Positions 63,231 to 64,000 of a DNA stretch of 64,000 bases are shown piece after piece. Source of the DNA: Verrucomicrobiota bacterium (GTDB lineage: Bacteria > Verrucomicrobiota > Verrucomicrobiia > Verrucomicrobiales > Verrucomicrobiaceae); contig JANYCZ010000069.1 of the NCBI GenBank assembly GCA_025360015.1, positions 1 through 64,000 on the forward strand. The letters run 5' to 3'. The notes under the pieces were generated by a model that worked only from the letters and a program-made list of their open reading frames with translations, was not told the DNA's origin and ran no database searches. Every line of letters starts with the position of its first letter. Position 1 is the first letter of the stretch. A program made the translations under genes and the position numbers.

Positions 63231-63250
63231 CCATGGGGTGAAAACCCCAT
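63231..63250 (-). promoter_or_regulatory. Shared motif variant CCATGGGGTGAAAACCCCAT, copy 5
   Basis: It contains a perfect dyad ATGGGGT-TTTC-ACCCCAT and one extra base in the spacer compared with copies 1-4. It is oriented toward the PRC-barrel gene (96 bp) and also lies 61 bp before the small plus-strand gene at 63311. Confidence 0.55.
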
Positions 63251-63310
63251 CCTGGAGGCTACGACCATCAGGCTCCGATCGTCCGATGTGATGCGGAAAG
63301 AGTCGAACTG

Positions 63311-63529
63311 ATGAATACACCCCCTGCCCTCCCTGCCCCCAGCCCAAAGCCCAAAATCAGCATGGAAGCCGCAGGGGCGCTGCTCAAGGAGGCGCTGGAG
63401 GCAGAAAAAAAGGACAATGTGGCTGAGACCGCACGCAAACGCGCCGCGCAGGCTGCCGCCGCAGCGTCCGCTCCGGTGCCGCGCGAAGCCGCTGCTGAGG
63501 CGGAGACAGCCGTGCCAGAGCAAGAGTAG
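63311..63529 (+). CDS. Small Ala/Glu-rich protein, hypothetical
   Basis: A 72-residue product with a Pro-rich start (MNTPPALPAPSPKPKI), then a charged helix (AGALLKEALEAEKKDNVAETARKRAAQ) and an Ala-rich tail. Codon bias fits the region, and the shared motif lies 61 bp upstream. No family is recognised; it could be a spurious frame, but its position in the stress island argues for a gene. Confidence 0.5.
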   Translation: MNTPPALPAPSPKPKISMEAAGALLKEALEAEKKDNVAETARKRAAQAAAAASAPVPREAAAEAETAVPEQE

Positions 63530-63544
63530 GGCCTCGAAATCCCG

Positions 63545-64000
63545 TCAGACGACGGCTGACCCGTTCTCATCGTTCCGGTGCGAGCCATGCTTCAGTGCAT
63601 AGACGCGTGTAAAGGCGGCGCCAAAAAACAGGATCTGCGCCGAGTAGTACACCCAGACCAGGATGATGATGAGAGACCCAGCCGCGCCGTAGCGGGAGGC
63701 GGCGGCGCTGCGGCCAAAGTAAAACCCCAGGACAAACCTCCCCAGTTCGAAGAGCACCGCAGCAATCACAGCACCGAGCCACACATCCTTCCAGGTGATG
63801 CGGACGTCTGGCACAAGGCGGAAGATCATTGCAAACAGCAGCGCAACGACGAGCAGGGAGACCACGTCATTGCCCCAGGCCCAGGGACCGTCGAGACCGG
63901 GAAACCGTGCATGCAGGCGGCCGCCGGCGACTGCGATGACGGCGGAAAACATCAATGACACGAGCATGAGAAAGCCCATGACGAAAACCATGGAGAAGGA
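63545..64000 (-). CDS. YihY/BrkB family membrane protein, partial (second copy)
   Basis: The C-terminal 150 or so residues of a BrkB protein, cut by the end of the window. It has FVMGFLMLVSLMFSAVIAVA, FRLVPDVRITWKDVWLGAVIAA and LVWVYYSAQILFFGAAFTRVYA. It is a paralogue of the protein at 9017, with a shorter hydrophilic C terminus. It converges on the small gene at 63311 with a 15 bp gap. Confidence 0.9.
   Translation of the reverse strand, partial: SFSMVFVMGFLMLVSLMFSAVIAVAGGRLHARFPGLDGPWAWGNDVVSLLVVALLFAMIFRLVPDVRITWKDVWLGAVIAAVLFELGRFVLGFYFGRSAAASRYGAAGSLIIILVWVYYSAQILFFGAAFTRVYALKHGSHRNDENGSAVV

Overview
The window looks like chromosomal DNA of a high-GC, Gram-negative member of the Verrucomicrobiota, closest in style to Verrucomicrobiaceae such as Prosthecobacter or Verrucomicrobium. 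This is an inference from gene content. There are two planctomycete/verrucomicrobial-type pairs of a DUF1549/DUF1553 (PSCyt2/PSD1) protein with a Tat-exported DUF1501 protein, an LpxR-like lipid A deacylase and other outer-membrane functions, many genes without a clear Shine-Dalgarno sequence, and palindromic extragenic elements. No rRNA, tRNA, CRISPR array, integrase or transposase was seen.

Layout. 0-7 kb: a frameshifted gene remnant, the first PSD1/DUF1501 pair and a secreted coiled-coil protein. 7-16.5 kb: truB with a DHH phosphoesterase, a YihY/BrkB membrane protein divergent from a SbmA/BacA-type ABC transporter, a transglutaminase-like protein, a beta-helix protein and an LpxR-like protein. 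16.6-24.2 kb: ThuA protein, HAD phosphatase, and a phosphate-response block in which PhoU, a PlcP/LpxH-like metallophosphoesterase and a GT4 glycosyltransferase run opposite to a PhoB/PhoR pair. The divergent promoter is packed with GTCAC/GTGAC half-sites. 24.4-27.5 kb: moaA and moaC around a quinone-oxidoreductase-like gene. 27.6-34.6 kb: the second DUF1501/PSD1 pair, a GxxExxY protein, a membrane-anchored alkaline-phosphatase-superfamily enzyme and a small lipoprotein.

34.8-42.5 kb is a minus-strand cluster: a major pilin-like protein, a strong terminator, three further pseudopilins, a GspE/PilB ATPase, a response regulator and a hybrid histidine kinase. It is followed by a decayed partial duplicate of an EptA-like phosphoethanolamine transferase and the intact gene. 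45-49.6 kb holds a rhodanese, an MBL-fold hydrolase overlapping a single-chain NadD-NAD kinase fusion, and a secreted transglutaminase-like protein. 49.6-57.4 kb holds DUF1328, a very large PAS/GAF hybrid kinase, a DUF551 protein, and a GH130 protein translationally coupled to a GT4 enzyme with an extra C-terminal domain.

57.4-64 kb is an envelope or general-stress island: lmo0937-type, DUF3185-type, entericidin-like, peptidoglycan-binding, OmpA, PRC-barrel and a second BrkB protein, with a second transglutaminase-like gene and a lipoprotein esterase. A near-identical DNA motif, GGGTT(A/T)CACCCCATGG, lies upstream of four transcription units in this island and also between BrkB and the ABC transporter at 10 kb. 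It suggests a co-regulated set and is the most promising undescribed signal here.
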